Source: Burkholderiales bacterium (GTDB lineage: Bacteria > Pseudomonadota > Gammaproteobacteria > Burkholderiales > Burkholderiaceae_C). From it: 33,878 nt of DNA. The notes below the pieces were generated by a model. The model made no database searches and had not been told where the DNA came from. It worked only from the letters and a program-made list of their open reading frames with translations. A program made the translations under genes and the position numbers. The stretch covers positions 1-33,878 of the forward strand of contig JAGWLO010000041.1 in NCBI GenBank assembly GCA_028872015.1, written 5' to 3'. Shown here piece after piece: positions 1 to 7,989 of this stretch (positions within the stretch are counted from its first letter, which is position 1; every line of letters starts with the position of its first letter).

Positions 1-1137
1 ACCCAACGCACCGCGCGCAGCGCGCGAGCCCGCGCCCGCCATGCCGCGCGCCGCGACGTGCCGGTGCTGCGCGAGGAGATGCAGCTCGCCGACGCGCTGG
101 CGCTGGCCCCGGCGGCCGGGCCCGCTGCCCCAGCCGCCGGGCCCGGGTCCGCGCCGGCCGCGCCGGCCACGCACCACGAACAGATCGAGATGCTGAGCGA
201 GCTGCGTTCGATGCGCGGCCTGATCGAGCAGCGCTTCGGCGCGCTGGCCTTCATGGAGAAGCTGCAGCGCCAGCCGCGGCAGGCGCAGCTGGCGCAGCGG
301 CTGCTGGACGCCGGCTTCTCGCCGGCCCTGATCCGCAAGCTGCTGCAGAGCCTGCCGGCCGAGGGCGACGAGGGCGCCTGGGCCGCCAGCGTGCTGGAGC
401 GCAACCTGGGCACCGGCGAGCGCGAAAGCCCGCTCGAGGATGCCGGCGGCGTGTACGCCCTGATCGGCGCCACCGGCGTGGGCAAGACCACCAGCACGGC
501 CAAGCTGGCCGCCGCCTTCGCCACCCGTCACGGCGCGGCCAACCTGGGCCTGGTCACGCTCGACGCCTACCGGGTGGGCGCCCACGAGCAGCTGCGCACC
601 TACGGCCGCATCCTGGGCGTGCCGGTGCACACCGCGCACGACCGCGCCTCGCTCGAAGACCTGCTCGACCTGCTGGCCGGCAAGCGGATGGTGCTGATCG
701 ACACCGCCGGCATGGCCCAGCGCGACAGCCGCACCCGCGAGCTGCTGGACATGCTGTCGCACCGTGCGATCAACCGGCTGCTGGTGATCAATGCCTCGGC
801 CCAGGGCGAGACGATCGAGGACCAGCTGGCCGCCTACGCCGCCGGCAACTGCCGCGGGCTGGTGCTGTCCAAGCTGGACGAGGCCGTGAAGCTGGGCCCG
901 GCGCTGGACGCGATGATCCGCCACAAGCTCAAGGTGCTGGCGGTGGCCAACGGCCAGCGCGTGCCCGAGGACTGGCACCGCCTGTCGGCCCACGCGCTGG
1001 TGCAGCGCGCGCTGCGCAGCACGGCGGCGCCTGCCTGGCGCCTGGACGATGGCGACGTGGGACTGATCTTCGCCGGCCTGCCCGCGCTGCCGTCGCTGCC
1101 CGCCTTCCCGGCCGCCGCCGCGGCCCTGCACGCCTGA
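1..1137 (+). CDS. flhF: FlhF, SRP-family GTPase for flagellar placement (5' end outside window)
   Basis: FlhF is an SRP-type GTPase at the cell pole that recruits the first flagellar parts and sets flagellar position together with FlhG. The reading frame is open from base 1, so the gene begins upstream of the window; 378 codons plus the stop are visible. The G-domain motifs are clear: the P-loop GATGVGKT (466-489), the SRP-type TLDAYRVGAHEQL segment, the DTAG Walker B motif and SKLDE in place of TKxD. The helical N domain precedes them. An Ala/Pro-rich low-complexity stretch near the visible start matches the variable linker of the family. The FlhG-like gene starts 17 bp after the stop, indicating one operon. 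The identification is secure; only the N-terminal part is missing. Confidence 0.95.
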   Translation, partial: TQRTARSARARARHAARRDVPVLREEMQLADALALAPAAGPAAPAAGPGSAPAAPATHHEQIEMLSELRSMRGLIEQRFGALAFMEKLQRQPRQAQLAQRLLDAGFSPALIRKLLQSLPAEGDEGAWAASVLERNLGTGERESPLEDAGGVYALIGATGVGKTTSTAKLAAAFATRHGAANLGLVTLDAYRVGAHEQLRTYGRILGVPVHTAHDRASLEDLLDLLAGKRMVLIDTAGMAQRDSRTRELLDMLSHRAINRLLVINASAQGETIEDQLAAYAAGNCRGLVLSKLDEAVKLGPALDAMIRHKLKVLAVANGQRVPEDWHRLSAHALVQRALRSTAAPAWRLDDGDVGLIFAGLPALPSLPAFPAAAAALHA

Positions 1138-1154
1138 GCCCCGGAGCCGCCCCG

Positions 1155-1982
1155 ATGCGCGACTTCTACGCTGCCTCCGACCGCATGCCGCTGGACCAGG
1201 CCGACGGCCTGCGGCGCCTGTTCGCCGGCCGCCGCGACCACCTGCTCGCCCTGGCTGCCAACCCGCATGTGGCCTTCAGCGCCAGCGTGCTGGACCGCCT
1301 GGCCGCGGTGCTGGCAGCCCAGGGGCGCGAGGTGCTGGTGGTCGATGCCGCCGGCACCTCGCCGCCGCCGCACGAGCTGGCCGGGGTGGACCTGGCGGCC
1401 TGCGTCGAGCCGATCGCGCCCCGGGTGTCGTACCTGGCCGCGCGCGGCCTGCCGCTGGCCTGGGTGGACACGCGCGGCGGTGCCGGCGGCTTCATCGACG
1501 CCGTGCAGCGCGCGGCGCCGCAGGCCGAGGTGATCCTGCTGCATGCCGACGGCCCCGAGCTGGCGCGCCTGCTGAAGCACCGCGCCGCGCGCCCGCTGCT
1601 GATCGGGGCCGACCACCCCGACAGCATCAAGCTGGCCTACGCCAACGCCAAGCTGCTGGTGCGGCGCTGCGGGCTGATGACCTTCGACCTGCTGCTGGCC
1701 GCGCCGCCGCAATCGCCCCGGCTGGCGGCGATCGTCGCCAGCCTGGCCGGCTGCGCCGAGAGCTTCCTGGGCGCGCTGCTGCGCCACAGCGCCGTGGTCG
1801 ACCCCGCCGGCGATGCCGCCGCGCCGGCCGATGCGCCGCTGCAGCAGCTGCTGACGGCCCAGTTCGCGCTCGACGACGCCCCGCTGCCCACCCACGGCTA
1901 CGGCCTGCCGTCCGCCCCCGCCGCGCTGCGCCGCCCCGTCCCCGGCCCGGCCAGCGCCGCCTTCAGCCCCGCCCATTCCTAG
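1155..1982 (+). CDS. flhG: FlhG-like MinD/ParA-family protein without a P-loop
   Basis: A 275-residue protein directly between flhF and fliA, the usual place of flhG (ylxH/fleN). The N-terminus carries DQADGLR at residues 14-20, matching the DQAxxLR motif through which FlhG stimulates the FlhF GTPase. The MinD-like fold can be followed through EVLVVDAAG (residues 59-67) and the ADHPDSIKLAYANAKLLVRR region (152-171). However, the deviant Walker A motif (KGGVGKT in the family) is absent: residues 32-44 read ALAANPHVAFSAS, with no GKT/GKS. ATP-dependent dimerisation as in canonical FlhG therefore looks unlikely. The ATG start has only a weak purine-rich upstream stretch. The C-terminal 50 residues are Ala/Pro-rich. 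Placement in the family rests on position plus these motifs; the biochemical role is inferred. Confidence 0.75.
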   Translation: MRDFYAASDRMPLDQADGLRRLFAGRRDHLLALAANPHVAFSASVLDRLAAVLAAQGREVLVVDAAGTSPPPHELAGVDLAACVEPIAPRVSYLAARGLPLAWVDTRGGAGGFIDAVQRAAPQAEVILLHADGPELARLLKHRAARPLLIGADHPDSIKLAYANAKLLVRRCGLMTFDLLLAAPPQSPRLAAIVASLAGCAESFLGALLRHSAVVDPAGDAAAPADAPLQQLLTAQFALDDAPLPTHGYGLPSAPAALRRPVPGPASAAFSPAHS

Positions 1983-1991
1983 AGGCCCAAC

Positions 1992-2705
1992 ATGTACACC
2001 GCCAAGGGACAACTCGACGCCGGCGTGCTGCTCAAGCAGTACCAGCCGCTGGTGCGGCGCCTCGCGCACCAGATGATCGCCAAGCTGCCGGCCAACGTCG
2101 AGCTCGACGACCTGATCCAGGTCGGCATGATCGGCCTGAGCGATGCGCTGTCGCGCTTCGACGCCGCGCAGGGCGTGCAGTTCGAGACTTTCGCCACCCA
2201 GCGCATCCGCGGCGCCATGCTCGACGAGCTGCGCGGCAACGACTGGATGAGCCGGGGCGACCGCCGCCACCAGCGCAGCATCGAGGCCGCCGTGCACAAG
2301 CTCGAGCAGCGCAACGGCCGCGCGCCCAGCGAAGGCGAGATCGCGCGCGAGATGGGCCTGAGCCTGACCGACTACCAGGAGCTGCTGGGCAAGGTGCGCG
2401 GCACCCAGCTGATCTACCTGGAGGACATGAGCGGCAGCGAAGGCGACGACGACTACCTCGACCGCCACGTGAGCGATGCCGACGCCAACCCGATGGCGCG
2501 GCTGCAGGACCAGCGCATGCGCGAGGCCCTGGTCGAGGCGATCAAGAACCTGCCCGAGCGCGAGCAGTTCGTGATGAGCATGTACTACGAGCAGGACATG
2601 AACCTGAAGGAGATCGCGGCCGTGCTCGGCGTCACCGAGAGCCGCGTCTGCCAGCTGCACAGCCAGTCCATCGCCCGCCTGCGCACGCGGCTGCGGGCCT
2701 GGTAG
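1992..2705 (+). CDS. fliA: FliA, RNA polymerase sigma-28 factor for late flagellar genes
   Basis: FliA directs RNA polymerase to late (class 3) flagellar and chemotaxis promoters and is held inactive by FlgM. The 237-residue protein has the normal family length. Region 2 is recognisable in residues ~18-85 (LVRRLAHQMIAKLPANVEL, then FETFATQRIRGAMLDELR), region 3 in the middle, and the region 4 helix-turn-helix at the C-terminus (LKEIAAVLGVTESRVCQLH). An AGAGG ribosome-binding site lies 6 bases before the ATG, 9 bp after the flhG-like stop. Its antagonist FlgM is encoded at 11910-12191 on the other strand. The call is secure. Confidence 0.97.
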   Translation: MYTAKGQLDAGVLLKQYQPLVRRLAHQMIAKLPANVELDDLIQVGMIGLSDALSRFDAAQGVQFETFATQRIRGAMLDELRGNDWMSRGDRRHQRSIEAAVHKLEQRNGRAPSEGEIAREMGLSLTDYQELLGKVRGTQLIYLEDMSGSEGDDDYLDRHVSDADANPMARLQDQRMREALVEAIKNLPEREQFVMSMYYEQDMNLKEIAAVLGVTESRVCQLHSQSIARLRTRLRAW

Positions 2706-2731
2706 GCCCGCCGCCGGCCGAGGACCTGCGC

Positions 2732-4105
2732 ATGAACATGCTGACCCTGCGCCGCCGCGGCGCCGCCCTGCCGGCACCGCCCGCCGGGCCGGACCCTGGC
2801 CCCGACGCCCGCCACGCCCTGGGCGTGGTGGCCGCGTTCGCGCAGCAGGCTTCGGCGCTGGGCCGCGAGGCCGCCGAGGTGCGCGGCGTGCTCGACGACA
2901 CGCACCGGATCGCCGGCGCCCAGGGCACGGCGGTGCAGGCGCTGGCGCAACAGCTGCAGCAGGTGGTGGCGGCGCAGCACGGCATCGCCGACGAGACCGG
3001 CCGCGGCCTGCAGGCCGTGGGCGACGTGGCCGCGGCGGTGCAGGGGGTCAGCACCGAGGTCGGCGGCATCGTCGAGACGCTGCGCCAGGTGGCCGACGCG
3101 GCGGGCCAGATCACGCAGATCGCGCTGCAGACGCGCCTGGTCGCGTTCAACGCCTCGGTGGAAGCCAAGCGCGCCGGCGAGGCCGGGCGGGGCTTCGGCG
3201 TCGTGGCCGACGCGGTGAAGGCCCTGGCTGGCCAGGTCGAGAGCTCGTCCAAGCAGATCATGGGCACGGTGGAGCGGCTGGACGGCCGCATCGCCGCGCT
3301 GGCGCGCGAGATCGGGCACGCCCCGGGTCGCGGCAGCGCCGGCTCGGACCCGCCGGGGGCCGTGCACCGCGCGCTGGACGCCGTGGCCGCGGGCGTGCAG
3401 CGCATCCACCAGGCCAGCCAGGCCAGCCGCGAAGTGTGCGGCGGCCTGACCGCGCAGATCACGGCCATCGACGCCGAGATGGGCCGCACCACCACGGCGC
3501 TGGACTCGGCGCTGGCGCGCACCGAGGCGCTGCTGCGCATTTCCGAGCAGCTGATCGAGCACGTGGCCGACTGCGGCGTCGAGACCGAGGACACGCCCTA
3601 CATCCGCGCCGCCCAGCAGGCGGCGGGCCGCATCGCCGCGCTGCTGGACGAGGCCCTGCGCAGCGGCGCGATCGGCAGCGCCGACCTGTTCGACGAGCAC
3701 TACCAGCCCGTGCCCGGCAGCGCCCCGGCGCAGCACCTCAGCCGCCACGCGAGCCTGGCCGAGCGCCTCTTCCCGCCGGTGCAGGAAGAGATGCTGGGCC
3801 TGTCAGACAAGGTGGTGTATTGCATCGCGGTCGACCGCAACGGCTACGTCGCCTGCCACAACCGGCAATACAACCACCCGCAGCGTCCGGGCGACGTGGT
3901 CTGGAACACCGCGCATTGCCGCAACCGGCGCATCTTCAACGACCGCACCGGCCTGGCCTCGGCGCGCAACCAGCGGCCCTTCCTGCTGCAGACCTACCGC
4001 CGCGACATGGGCGGCGGGCAGTTCGTGGTGATGAAGGAGGCCGCCGCGCCGATCACCGTGGCCGGCCGCCACTGGGGCGGCCTGCGGCTGGCCTTCAAGT
4101 TCTGA
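2732..4105 (+). CDS. Soluble methyl-accepting chemotaxis protein with C-terminal sensor domain
   Basis: A 457-residue chemoreceptor-like protein. The conserved MCP hairpin tip is visible at residues ~131-168 (QTRLVAFNASVEAKRAGE, then GRGFGVVAD), the part that contacts CheA and CheW. There is no signal peptide, transmembrane segment or HAMP domain, so it should be cytosolic. The order is inverted relative to classical receptors: the signalling helices come first and a compact C-terminal domain follows (~354-457; VDRNGYVACHNRQY, CRNRRIFNDRTG, then GRHWGGLRLAFKF). This resembles cytoplasmic sensor domains found at the end of some proteobacterial MCPs. No CheR-docking pentapeptide ends the protein. 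It starts 26 bp after fliA, preceded by GAGGA, and probably belongs to that transcript. Its 3' end overlaps arnD by 11 bp, tail to tail. The ligand is unknown. Confidence 0.85.
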   Translation: MNMLTLRRRGAALPAPPAGPDPGPDARHALGVVAAFAQQASALGREAAEVRGVLDDTHRIAGAQGTAVQALAQQLQQVVAAQHGIADETGRGLQAVGDVAAAVQGVSTEVGGIVETLRQVADAAGQITQIALQTRLVAFNASVEAKRAGEAGRGFGVVADAVKALAGQVESSSKQIMGTVERLDGRIAALAREIGHAPGRGSAGSDPPGAVHRALDAVAAGVQRIHQASQASREVCGGLTAQITAIDAEMGRTTTALDSALARTEALLRISEQLIEHVADCGVETEDTPYIRAAQQAAGRIAALLDEALRSGAIGSADLFDEHYQPVPGSAPAQHLSRHASLAERLFPPVQEEMLGLSDKVVYCIAVDRNGYVACHNRQYNHPQRPGDVVWNTAHCRNRRIFNDRTGLASARNQRPFLLQTYRRDMGGGQFVVMKEAAAPITVAGRHWGGLRLAFKF

Positions 4106-5018
4106 GGCCCGCCGGCGCCACCACCAGCTCGCCGCTGCGCCCCGGCACCGCGCCCCAGGCCAGCGGCAGCGCGGGCAGGCCGATCCCGTCGTTCGCCGCG
4201 TGCAGGCCGGCCAGCGTGGTCAGGGTGTGGCCCTGCACACGCCAGCCGTCCAGCAGTGCCTCGAAGGCCGGCGCCAACAGGCCGCCTTCGAGCTCGGCAT
4301 GCAGCGTGTAGACCTGGTCGCGGTCGGGCTCGGCCTCGGTACGGCGCAGCAGGGCCTGAGCGACGTCGCTTTCGGTGATGCGCCGCGCGCCGGCCTCGGT
4401 GCCGATCAGCTCGTCCAGCGTCGGCAGCGTGGTTGGCCATTGCACATGGGCCAGCGTGCGGCCCTCGACCACGGGCCGGTAGGGGCCGGAGCCACGGCCG
4501 TCGCTGGCCCAGGCCAGGCCCCAGTCGTCCAGCTGCTGCAGCGCGGTGGCGTTCATCTGCCAGCCGGCGGCGCCGTGGGTGGCGGGCGCGGCGCCGAAGA
4601 TGTCGCCGAAGCGTTGCCAGGCCAGCGCCATCTGGGCCCGCGTCCAGGCCGCGTCCCGCGTGCGCACGCCGTCCTGCCACACCACGTGGTCCCAGCAGTG
4701 GATGCCGCACTCGTGCCCGGCGTCGCGCGCGGCCCGCATCTCGGCCGCGGCGCGCCGTCCGATGTCGGGCGCCGGCAGCAGCACGCCGTACATCAGCGTG
4801 CGCAGGCCGTAGTGCCGGGTGACCGAGGTGCGCGAGACCTTGCCCAGGAAGCCCGGCCGCAGCACCCGCTTCAGCGCCCAGCCGGTGTGATCGGGCCCGA
4901 GGCTGAACAGGAAGGTGGCCTGCAGCCCGCGCCGCGCCAGCAGCTGAAGCAGCCGCGGCACGCCTGCGCGCGTGCCGCGCAGCGTGTCGACGTCGACCTT
5001 GAGCGCGATCGTCGCCAC
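4095..5018 (-). CDS. arnD: ArnD, 4-deoxy-4-formamido-L-arabinose-phosphoundecaprenol deformylase
   Basis: ArnD removes the formyl group from undecaprenyl-phosphate Ara4FN on the inner face of the inner membrane, giving undecaprenyl-phosphate-Ara4N. The 307-residue protein is a NodB-type polysaccharide deacetylase homologue: the metal-binding KVDVDT motif is at the N-terminus and HCWDH supplies the paired histidines. TFLFSLGPDHTGWALKRVLRPG and the THGAAGWQMN segment are characteristic of ArnD rather than of general deacetylases. The start is GTG, 10 bp after the stop of the decarboxylase gene. It is the last gene of the arn operon and converges with the chemoreceptor gene, with an 11-bp overlap and no room for a separate terminator. 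Confidence 0.93.
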   Translation of the reverse strand: MATIALKVDVDTLRGTRAGVPRLLQLLARRGLQATFLFSLGPDHTGWALKRVLRPGFLGKVSRTSVTRHYGLRTLMYGVLLPAPDIGRRAAAEMRAARDAGHECGIHCWDHVVWQDGVRTRDAAWTRAQMALAWQRFGDIFGAAPATHGAAGWQMNATALQQLDDWGLAWASDGRGSGPYRPVVEGRTLAHVQWPTTLPTLDELIGTEAGARRITESDVAQALLRRTEAEPDRDQVYTLHAELEGGLLAPAFEALLDGWRVQGHTLTTLAGLHAANDGIGLPALPLAWGAVPGRSGELVVAPAGLRT

Positions 5019-5028
5019 GCGCCGGCCG

Positions 5029-6081
5029 TCAGTGGGCCGATTCGGTGAGCAGGCGCGCCTGCGCCACCTGGTGCCGGTACGACTCGAAGATGCGGCGCAG
5101 CGCGGTGGCCATGTCGACCTGCGGCGCCCAGCCCAGCGTGGCCATCGTGTCGCTGATCTTGGGCAGGCGGTTCTGCACGTCCTGGTAGCCCTGGCCGTAG
5201 AAGCTGCCCGAGCTGGTTTCGACGATCCGGCTCTTCGCCGCCGAATCGGCGTATTCGGGGTAGTCGGCGGCCATCGCCAGCATCATCTCGGCGAGCTCGC
5301 GCACGGAGTAGTTGTTGGCCGGGTTGCCGACGTTGAAGATGCGGCCGCTGGCCACGCCGCCCTCGTTGCCGATGATCTTGACGAGCGCGCTGATGCCGTC
5401 GCTGACGTCGGCGAAGGCGCGCTTCTGGGCCCCGCCGTCGACGAGCTGGATCGGCTCGCCGCGCACGATCTGGCCCAGGAACTGGGTCACCACGCGCGAG
5501 CTGCCTTCCTTGGTGTCGAAGATCGAGTCCAGGCCCGAGCCGATCCAGTTGAAGGGCCTGAACAGCGTGTAGTTCAGGCCCTGCTCCTGGGCATAGGCGT
5601 GGATCACGCGGTCCATCAGCTGCTTGCTGCAGGCGTAGATCCAGCGCGGCTTGTTGATCGGGCCGTAGACGAGGTGGCTGGTCTCGGGGTCGAATTCGGC
5701 GTCGGTGCTCATGCCGTAGACCTCGGAAGTCGAGGGGAACACCAGATGCTTCTTGTACTTGACCGCGGCGCGCACGATCGGCAGGTTGGCCTCGAAGTCG
5801 AGCTCGAACACGCGCAGCGGCTCGCGCACGTAGGTGGCGGGCGTGGCGATCGCCACCAGGGGCAGGATCACGTCGCACTTCTTGACGTGGTATTCGATCC
5901 ATTCCTTGTTGATCGTGATGTCGCCCTCGAAGAAATGCATGCGCGGATGCTGGACCATCTCGCCCAGGCGGTTGGACGCCATGTCCATGCCGTAGACCTC
6001 CCAGTCGGTGGTCTCCAGGATGCGCTGCGTGAGGTGGTGGCCGATGAAGCCGTTGACACCGAGGATGAGGACTTTCTTCAT
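5029..6081 (-). CDS. arnA: ArnA C-terminal half: UDP-glucuronate oxidative decarboxylase, free-standing
   Basis: A 350-residue short-chain dehydrogenase-type enzyme equal to the C-terminal domain of E. coli ArnA. It oxidises and decarboxylates UDP-glucuronate to UDP-4-keto-pentose using NAD. The Rossmann motif GVNGFIG (residues 8-14) opens the protein. The known catalytic residues of E. coli ArnA all appear with one constant offset of 314: T118 and E120 in STSEVYG, Y149 and K153 in YACSK, and R305 in DVQNR. The start codon lies in an ATGA overlap with the stop of the formyltransferase gene, so the domains that are fused in enterobacteria are separate but translationally coupled here. An upstream reading-frame extension exists but only overlaps the formyltransferase gene and was discarded. 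Confidence 0.93.
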   Translation of the reverse strand: MKKVLILGVNGFIGHHLTQRILETTDWEVYGMDMASNRLGEMVQHPRMHFFEGDITINKEWIEYHVKKCDVILPLVAIATPATYVREPLRVFELDFEANLPIVRAAVKYKKHLVFPSTSEVYGMSTDAEFDPETSHLVYGPINKPRWIYACSKQLMDRVIHAYAQEQGLNYTLFRPFNWIGSGLDSIFDTKEGSSRVVTQFLGQIVRGEPIQLVDGGAQKRAFADVSDGISALVKIIGNEGGVASGRIFNVGNPANNYSVRELAEMMLAMAADYPEYADSAAKSRIVETSSGSFYGQGYQDVQNRLPKISDTMATLGWAPQVDMATALRRIFESYRHQVAQARLLTESAH

Positions 6082-7010
6082 GGGTGGGGTCTCGCGTGGG
6101 ATTCGTCGATGAGGGTCGACAGGGCGTCCGCCGTGACGGCCCGGCCCTGGTCGAGGAGTTCGTGGATCAGGACGGCCTCGCCGTCGCCGCAGACGCCGAC
6201 GATGCGCTCGCCGATGACGTGCAATCCGGGCGTTCGGCCACCGGTCTCGGGCGCGTGGCCGCCGAGGGGCCGGCGCGCACGCGCGACGACCAGCCGGTGC
6301 CCCGCGATCTCGGTGTAGGCGCCGGGGTAGGGCGGGGCGACGGCGCGCACCAGGTCGTAGACCCGCGCTGCCGGCTGCTGCCAGTCGATGCGCCCGTCCT
6401 CGGGCCGGCGGCCGCCGAAGTAGCTGCCGCCGGCGATGTCGTTGGGCCGGCGCGGCGCCTGGCCGGCCAGGATCGCCGGCAGGCTGCGCCACAGCACCTG
6501 CTCGGCGGCCACGGTCACCTTGTCGAACACCTGCGCGGCCGTGTCGTCGGGCAGGATGGGCACGGCCTGCTGGTCGACGATGGCGCCGGCATCGGGCTTG
6601 GCCACCATCTCGTGCAGCGTGGCGCCGGTCTCCGTGGCGCCCATCAGCACCGCCCAGTTGGTGGGCGCGCGGCCGCGAAACTGCGGCAGCAGCGAGCCGT
6701 GCAGGTTGTAGGCGCCCTGTCGCGCCAGTGTCAGCACCGTCGGCGGCAGCATGGCGCGGTAGTAGAAGCTGAAGAGCAGATCGGGCTGCGCGCGCCGAAC
6801 CGCGGCTTCGAGCTCAGGTGATTTCGGGTCGTCGGCGTAGATCCAGGGCAGCCCCAGTTCGTCGGCGGTGTCGGCCACGCGGCGGAACCACAGCGTCTCG
6901 CCGGGGTGGTCGCGGTGGGTGGCCACGAGCACCACGTCCACCCCGCGCGCGCGCAGCACGCGCAGGCAGCGGTCGCCGACGTTGGAGTAGCCGAAGACGA
7001 CGGCCCGCAT
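6078..7010 (-). CDS. arnA: ArnA N-terminal half: UDP-Ara4N formyltransferase, free-standing
   Basis: A 310-residue formyltransferase equal to the N-terminal domain of E. coli ArnA. It N-formylates UDP-L-Ara4N with 10-formyltetrahydrofolate, which drives the pathway forward. The catalytic triad sits at the same residue numbers as in E. coli ArnA: N102 and H104 in YNLHGSLLPQFRGRAP, and D140 in VAKPDAG. I chose the ATG at 7010 because MRAVVFGYSNVG lines up with the start of ArnA; a GTG at 7028 would add six residues and overlap arnC by 8 bp. The stop forms an ATGA overlap with the decarboxylase gene. Formylmethionyl-tRNA formyltransferase is excluded by the ArnA-type motifs and the operon context. 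Confidence 0.92.
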   Translation of the reverse strand: MRAVVFGYSNVGDRCLRVLRARGVDVVLVATHRDHPGETLWFRRVADTADELGLPWIYADDPKSPELEAAVRRAQPDLLFSFYYRAMLPPTVLTLARQGAYNLHGSLLPQFRGRAPTNWAVLMGATETGATLHEMVAKPDAGAIVDQQAVPILPDDTAAQVFDKVTVAAEQVLWRSLPAILAGQAPRRPNDIAGGSYFGGRRPEDGRIDWQQPAARVYDLVRAVAPPYPGAYTEIAGHRLVVARARRPLGGHAPETGGRTPGLHVIGERIVGVCGDGEAVLIHELLDQGRAVTADALSTLIDESHARPHP

Positions 7011-7020
7011 CGCGCGCCGC

Positions 7021-7989
7021 TCAGGCACCGGCGTCGCCGCCTTGCTGCAGCACCGCGGCGATGCGGTAGCGCGGCCGGCTGCGCACCTCTTGCTGGATGC
7101 GGCCCACGTATTCGCCCATCAGCCCGATGCCGAAGAGCATGATGCCGGTGAGGAAGAACTGCAGCGCGAACAGCGTGAACACGCCTTCCACTTCGGCGCC
7201 GAGCACGAAGCGCCGCACCAGCAGCAGCAGGAACAGCGCGCCCGAGCCCAGCGCCAGCAGCATGCCGATGAGCGAGAACCACTGCAGCGGCACGATCGAG
7301 AAGCCGGTGACGAGGTCGAAGTTGAGCCGGACCAGCTTGTACAGCGAGTACTTCGACTCGCCCGCGAAGCGCTCTTCGTGGCTGACCTCGATCTCGGTCG
7401 GGCTGGCGGCGAAGGTGTAGGCCAGCGCCGGGATGAAGGTGTTGACCTCGCGACAGGCGTTCAGCGTGTCCACCAGGGCGCGGTCGTAGGCGCGCAGCAT
7501 GCAGCCCTGGTCGGTCATCTGGATGCGGGTGATGTTCTCGCGCAGCCGGTTCATGGCCTTGCTGGCGATGCGGCGGAAGGCGCTGTCCTCGCGATGGCGG
7601 CGGATGGTGCCCACGTAATCATGGCCGGCGCGGATGGCGGCCACCAGGCGCGGGATCTCCTCGGGCGGGTTCTGCAGGTCGGCGTCGAGCGTGATGGTGA
7701 TGGCGCCGCGCACCTGCTCGAAGCCGGCCATGATGGCCATGTGCTGGCCGAAGTTGCCGTTGAACAGCACCACGCGCGTCACGTCGGGCCGCAGCCGGTA
7801 CTGCGCCGCCAGCATCTGCGGGCTGCGGTCGCGGCTGCCGTCGTTGACGAACACGATCTCGTAGGGCTCGCCCAGGCCGTCCAGCACCGGGTACAGGCGG
7901 TCGAACAGTGCCTGCAGCACCGCCTCCTCGTTGTAGACGGGGATGACGACGGACAGGGCGGGTGCGTTCAGCGCGACAGCGTTCGGCAT
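7021..7989 (-). CDS. arnC: ArnC, undecaprenyl-phosphate Ara4FN transferase
   Basis: ArnC transfers 4-formamido-L-arabinose from UDP-Ara4FN to undecaprenyl phosphate at the cytoplasmic face of the inner membrane. The 322-residue protein is a family 2 glycosyltransferase: VVIPVYNEE starts the nucleotide-binding fold, and FVNDGSRDRS and LDADLQNPPEE give the acidic metal-binding motifs. Two long hydrophobic helices near the C-terminus (WFSLIGMLLALGSGALFLLL and FALQFFLTGIMLFGIGLMG) are the membrane anchors typical of ArnC and DPMS-like enzymes. The ATG start overlaps the 3' end of arnB by 22 bp, so the two are probably translated together. Confidence 0.95.
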   Translation of the reverse strand: MPNAVALNAPALSVVIPVYNEEAVLQALFDRLYPVLDGLGEPYEIVFVNDGSRDRSPQMLAAQYRLRPDVTRVVLFNGNFGQHMAIMAGFEQVRGAITITLDADLQNPPEEIPRLVAAIRAGHDYVGTIRRHREDSAFRRIASKAMNRLRENITRIQMTDQGCMLRAYDRALVDTLNACREVNTFIPALAYTFAASPTEIEVSHEERFAGESKYSLYKLVRLNFDLVTGFSIVPLQWFSLIGMLLALGSGALFLLLLVRRFVLGAEVEGVFTLFALQFFLTGIMLFGIGLMGEYVGRIQQEVRSRPRYRIAAVLQQGGDAGA

